60,504 bases of DNA from a virus: positions 1-60,504 of IMG/VR virus record IMGVR_UViG_3300034106_004501; one strand, given 5' to 3'. Numbering within the stretch: the stretch's first letter is position 1; the number at the start of each line of letters is the position of its first letter. Below, piece by piece: positions 57,432 through 60,504 of the stretch. The notes below the pieces were generated by a model that saw nothing but the letters and a program-made list of their open reading frames with translations, had not been told where the DNA came from and did not search any database. The translations under genes were made by a program, and so were the position numbers.

Positions 57432-60400
57432 TTAACAAACTATTTCTTGCGCTGTAAGTGCTCTATTAGTATTCGCTGTTACAACAAATGATCCTACACA
57501 AGATGTACTTGCTGCTGGACATGTTGTATTTGTACTTGCGCCATGGAAGTAAGTATCACCACCAGAACCTGGATTAACTGCGTTATCAGCTACTTGATAG
57601 TATATTGTTGTACCATTAGCTATACTGACAGGACCATATTTAACTACACAACCTGTACCCATAGCTGATCCTCTTCTAGTCCAGTTAACATTATCAGTTG
57701 AAGTATATAATGCCGCTCCACCTAGGAAAGTAACATCTGTTTTAGCGTAAATATTAACTGTAAATGTTGTTACAGCAGGTGATGTACTTGGAGTATTACT
57801 AATTGATTTACTTATTGAAATACTTGGTGTGACACTAGCTGCCGCTACTGATCTACTTGGTGTAATACTAGGTGTGTTACTAATAGATTTACTTATACTA
57901 ATACTTGGTGTATTGCTTATAGATTTACTAATTGATATACTTGGTGTAACACTAGGTGTTCTACTTAGTGTAATACTAGGTGTTCTACTAATAGATTTAC
58001 TTATTGATATACTTGGTGTTTTACTTATACTAGTACTTATTGATATACTTGGTGTAGCACTAATTGATGTTGATTTAGTGATACTAGGTGTTGGTGAAGG
58101 TGGAGTACAAGAAGTTTCATTAAATATCTTACCAGCATCAGTTGGATTGTCTCCAATATTCCAATAGCTTACACCATCAGATAAATATACAGCATACGGA
58201 TTACTATTTTCACTAATTGGTATACTTAATCCTGGATCAGTGTATATGGTAGTTCCGTTTGATAGATTAGTCACATTAGGTAAAGTGTAATAAGTAGTTG
58301 TGCTTATTGTTGGATACCACCCACAAACTTCAAACCCATCATGGAAAACTGTATCGTTGCCATTAGCTAATAACCATGATCTATAAGATATTGTTGGTGA
58401 AGGAGTTACAGATGGTGTTCGAGTTGGTGTTATAGAAGGTGTATTGCTAAATGATGGACTAATACTAATACTTGGTGTATTTGATATTGAGTTGCTTATA
58501 GTGATACTAGGTGTTATAGATGGAGTATTACTAATAGATTTACTTATTGATATACTTGGTGTTACACTAACTGATATTGATTTAGTGATACTAGGTGTAA
58601 CGCTTGGTGTTGCACTAATACTAATAGATGGAGTAACAGATGGAGTATTTGATATTGATTTACTAATTGAAATACTTGGTGTTACACTTGGTGTTGCACT
58701 AATACTAATACTTGGTGTATTTGATATTGAGTTGCTTATAGTGATACTAGGTGTTACAGATGGAGTATTACTTATAGAGTTACTAACAGTTATACTAGGT
58801 GTGTTACTAATAGAAGCACTTATAGTAATACTAGGTGTAACGCTTGGTGTTGCACTAATACTAATAGATGGAGTAATACTTGGAGTATTGGATATTGATT
58901 TACTAATTGAAATACTTGGAGTTGGACTAATTGATATGCTTGGTGTAGCGCTAATTGAAATACTTGGAGTAACACTTGGAGTATTACTTATAGAAGCACT
59001 TATAGAAATACTTGGTGTATTACTTATAGAGTTACTCACTGTTATACTAGGTGTTACAGAAGGTGTATTACTAATAGATGGACTAATTGATATGCTTGGT
59101 GTATTACTAATTGAGTTACTTATAGTGATACTAGGTGTTACACTTGGTGTAGCACTTATAGAAATACTTGGAGTGTTAGATATTGATTGACTAATAGAAA
59201 TACTAGGTGTTGTACTAATAGAAATACTTGGTGTTACAGAAGGTGTGTTACTTATTGAGCTGCTTATAGTAATACTTGGAGTATTACTTATAGAATTACT
59301 AACAGTAATACTCGGTGTATTGCTTATAGAATTACTAACAGTTATACTTGGAGTGTTAGATATTGATTGACTAATAGAAATACTAGGTGTTGTACTAATA
59401 GAAATACTTGGTGTTTTAGATACACTTATTGAAGGTGTTTCACTTGGTGTTCCAGATATACTAATTGAAGGTGTTACACTTGGTGTTTTAGATACACTTA
59501 TTGAAGGTGTTTCACTTGGTGTTCTACTTGGAGTGGCACTAATACTAATACTAGGTGTTATACTAGGACTAGCTGTTATAGATGAATTTATTGATGGTGT
59601 TATACTAATTGTTGGTGTAATACTAGGTGTTATACTAATACTTGGAGTAGCACTAATACTAATTGAAGGTGTTTCACTTGGTGTAACACTAACACTTATT
59701 GAAGGTGTTTCACTTGGTGTAGCACTAACACTTATTGAAGGTGTTTCACTTGGTGTAACACTTGGTGTAGCACTAATACTAATTGAAGGTGTTTCACTTA
59801 GTGTTACACTTGGTGTAGCACTGATACTAACTGAAGGTGTTATACTAGGAGATTTAGAAATTGATTTACTTAAAGTAACACTAGGTGTTCTACTAATTGA
59901 AGCAGATTTACTAATACTTGGTGTTTTTGATGGTGTTCTAGATATAGTAATAGATGGTGAAACACTAATACTAGGTGATAATGAAGATCCAATTGATGGA
60001 CTTACACTTATTGAAGGTGTGGGACTTGAAGTTGGAGTTATTGTTATACTAGGAGTAGGTAATGATGAAACTGATAGATCAAGTTCTTCATATATTGGTA
60101 CTTCTACCAACACTACTGGATTGGTTATAATTTCTAGTTCTAAACGTTCATTAATTAAAGTATATTGAAGGGGATCAGTTAAATATTTGTTTAGATTTAT
60201 AATAGTTTTATTTGCATCTGCTATAGCGCGTAAGTTAGAATCTATAAGACCAGGTTGAATTCTAACATTATTTTTATATACATCATTTAATGGACCTGTT
60301 AATTTCCATCCTATAACAATAGCATTATATGAATTTAAAAAACTAACATCATTTCTATATTTGTTAAAATTAATAGCATTTAACTCATATATGTTATTTT

Positions 60401-60504
60401 CAGGTATTGTTGATGCCTTTAATTGAACTATATAACGAGGAAAAAATCCTAAACTATAATCAGTATCTGTTGGTTGAATGAAATCTGATTTTAATAAAAC
60501 TGTA
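57432..60504 (-). CDS. Large Ser/Pro/Thr-repeat virion-type protein, N-terminus outside the window
   Basis: At least 1023 residues. A GTG at 60113 could start an 893-residue form, but the frame stays open without a stop to base 60504 and encodes about 130 ordinary folded residues (FFPRYIVQLKAS, NAIVIGWKLTGPLND), so the gene begins beyond the window. Then come a long S/P/T repeat stalk (TPSISIS units), a folded insert (DTVFHDGFEVCGWYPTIS and YYTLPNVTNLSNGTTIY), more repeat, and a C-terminal beta domain (FTVNIYAKTDVTFLGGAAL). The layout suggests a long virion fibre or surface protein. Similar repeat in genes at 30397 and 31475. Confidence 0.75.
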   Translation of the reverse strand, partial: TVLLKSDFIQPTDTDYSLGFFPRYIVQLKASTIPENNIYELNAINFNKYRNDVSFLNSYNAIVIGWKLTGPLNDVYKNNVRIQPGLIDSNLRAIADANKTIINLNKYLTDPLQYTLINERLELEIITNPVVLVEVPIYEELDLSVSSLPTPSITITPTSSPTPSISVSPSIGSSLSPSISVSPSITISRTPSKTPSISKSASISRTPSVTLSKSISKSPSITPSVSISATPSVTLSETPSISISATPSVTPSETPSISVSATPSETPSISVSVTPSETPSISISATPSISITPSITPTISITPSINSSITASPSITPSISISATPSRTPSETPSISVSKTPSVTPSISISGTPSETPSISVSKTPSISISTTPSISISQSISNTPSITVSNSISNTPSITVSNSISNTPSITISSSISNTPSVTPSISISTTPSISISQSISNTPSISISATPSVTPSITISNSISNTPSISISPSISNTPSVTPSITVSNSISNTPSISISASISNTPSVTPSISISATPSISISPTPSISISKSISNTPSITPSISISATPSVTPSITISASISNTPSITVSNSISNTPSVTPSITISNSISNTPSISISATPSVTPSISISKSISNTPSVTPSISISATPSVTPSITKSISVSVTPSISISKSISNTPSITPSITISNSISNTPSISISPSFSNTPSITPTRTPSVTPSPTISYRSWLLANGNDTVFHDGFEVCGWYPTISTTTYYTLPNVTNLSNGTTIYTDPGLSIPISENSNPYAVYLSDGVSYWNIGDNPTDAGKIFNETSCTPPSPTPSITKSTSISATPSISISTSISKTPSISISKSISRTPSITLSRTPSVTPSISISKSISNTPSISISKSISNTPSITPSRSVAAASVTPSISISKSISNTPSTSPAVTTFTVNIYAKTDVTFLGGAALYTSTDNVNWTRRGSAMGTGCVVKYGPVSIANGTTIYYQVADNAVNPGSGGDTYFHGASTNTTCPAASTSCVGSFVVTANTNRALTAQEIVC
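57777..58110 (-). repeat. S/T/P repeat coding region, C-terminal block
   Basis: Degenerate units encoding S-I-S-K-S-I-S-N/R-T-P. Interrupted from the larger block by the folded insert (about 58110-58385). Confidence 0.75.
58385..60060 (-). repeat. S/T/P repeat coding region, main block
   Basis: About 1.7 kb of 12- to 36-base units. On the plus strand ACTTGGTGT, ACTAGGTGT and ATTGATATT recur; they encode TPSISIS and SISNTPS. Several longer copies are almost identical, which points to slippage or recombination. Confidence 0.85.

Noticed and set aside
57432-60070. Could the repeats be a CRISPR array
   Set aside because: Units are short, degenerate and keep one open reading frame with no spacers; they are coding repeats.
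57829-60168. Long hydrophobic frames on the plus strand opposite the repeat protein
   Set aside because: They are the antisense of the S/T/P repeats (reading LGV-L-I units), an expected artefact of repeat composition. No start signals or domains.

Overview
The window reads as part of a large, AT-rich, T4-like phage genome that infects a member of the Bacteroidota. Every supported gene lies on the minus strand, so transcription runs from high to low coordinates. The T4-type replisome is nearly complete: family B polymerase, sliding clamp, both clamp-loader subunits, DnaB/gp41-type helicase, UvsX, gp32-like SSB and RNase H-type 5' nuclease. Bacteroidota is suggested by a secreted beta-barrel-like protein whose signal peptide ends in Y-S-Q, a lipoprotein with a CGG-type lipobox, mostly absent Shine-Dalgarno sites, and TATATTTA boxes that resemble the Bacteroidota -7 element TAnnTTTG. 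No capsid, portal or terminase gene was recognised, so this is only part of the genome.

Layout in transcription order, high to low coordinates. (1) 60504-57432: a Ser/Pro/Thr-repeat virion-type protein whose frame stays open past the window edge. (2) 57375-50512: a compact family A polymerase-like protein, SSB, UvsX, 5' nuclease, helicase and a DUF6884-like protein. (3) 50440-41789: nucleotide metabolism and DNA modification, with a B12-dependent ribonucleotide reductase (NrdJ), QueD, a DpdA-like transglycosylase, QueC, QueE, FolE, a phosphoribosyltransferase and a dUTPase/dCTP deaminase-fold protein. This looks like a pathway that puts a 7-deazaguanine base into phage DNA; QueC, QueD and QueE each depart from the usual metal-site residues. 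(4) 41757-32039: a membrane protein, two tandem GlcNAc-type glycosyltransferases, further sugar enzymes, a NodU-type carbamoyltransferase and a three-domain methyltransferase-glycosyltransferase fusion. (5) 32017-30397: two repeat-bearing fibre-like proteins, one ending in a LamG fold. (6) 30352-27008: polymerase and clamp. (7) 26909-24251: Hsp20, GroES and GroEL behind a structured leader with a strong Shine-Dalgarno. (8) 23965-22534: an RNA island with a tRNA-like RNA of 155 nt, a structured RNA of about 270 nt, tRNA-Leu(UAA), an HNH endonuclease gene and a one-piece tmRNA. (9) 22508-18285: small membrane proteins, holin candidates, a lipoprotein and the secreted beta-barrel-like protein. 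(10) 18257-11821: nucleotidyltransferase, thymidylate synthase, phosphoesterase, clamp loader, RecB-type nuclease and a ribbon-helix-helix protein. (11) 11801-19: a second glycan island with glycosyltransferases, two SDR enzymes, a deacetylase, a methyltransferase and an RfbH/E1-type 3-dehydrase.

Taken together (inference), the phage carries its own replication machinery, precursor supply, chaperonin, trans-translation RNA and base modification, plus two large sugar-modification blocks that probably decorate the virion or alter the host surface. The least explained part is the RNA island at 23540-23965, where paired segments and a possible loop-loop contact point to a structured non-coding RNA that I cannot assign to a family. 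Function calls rest on motif recognition by eye; no database search was run.
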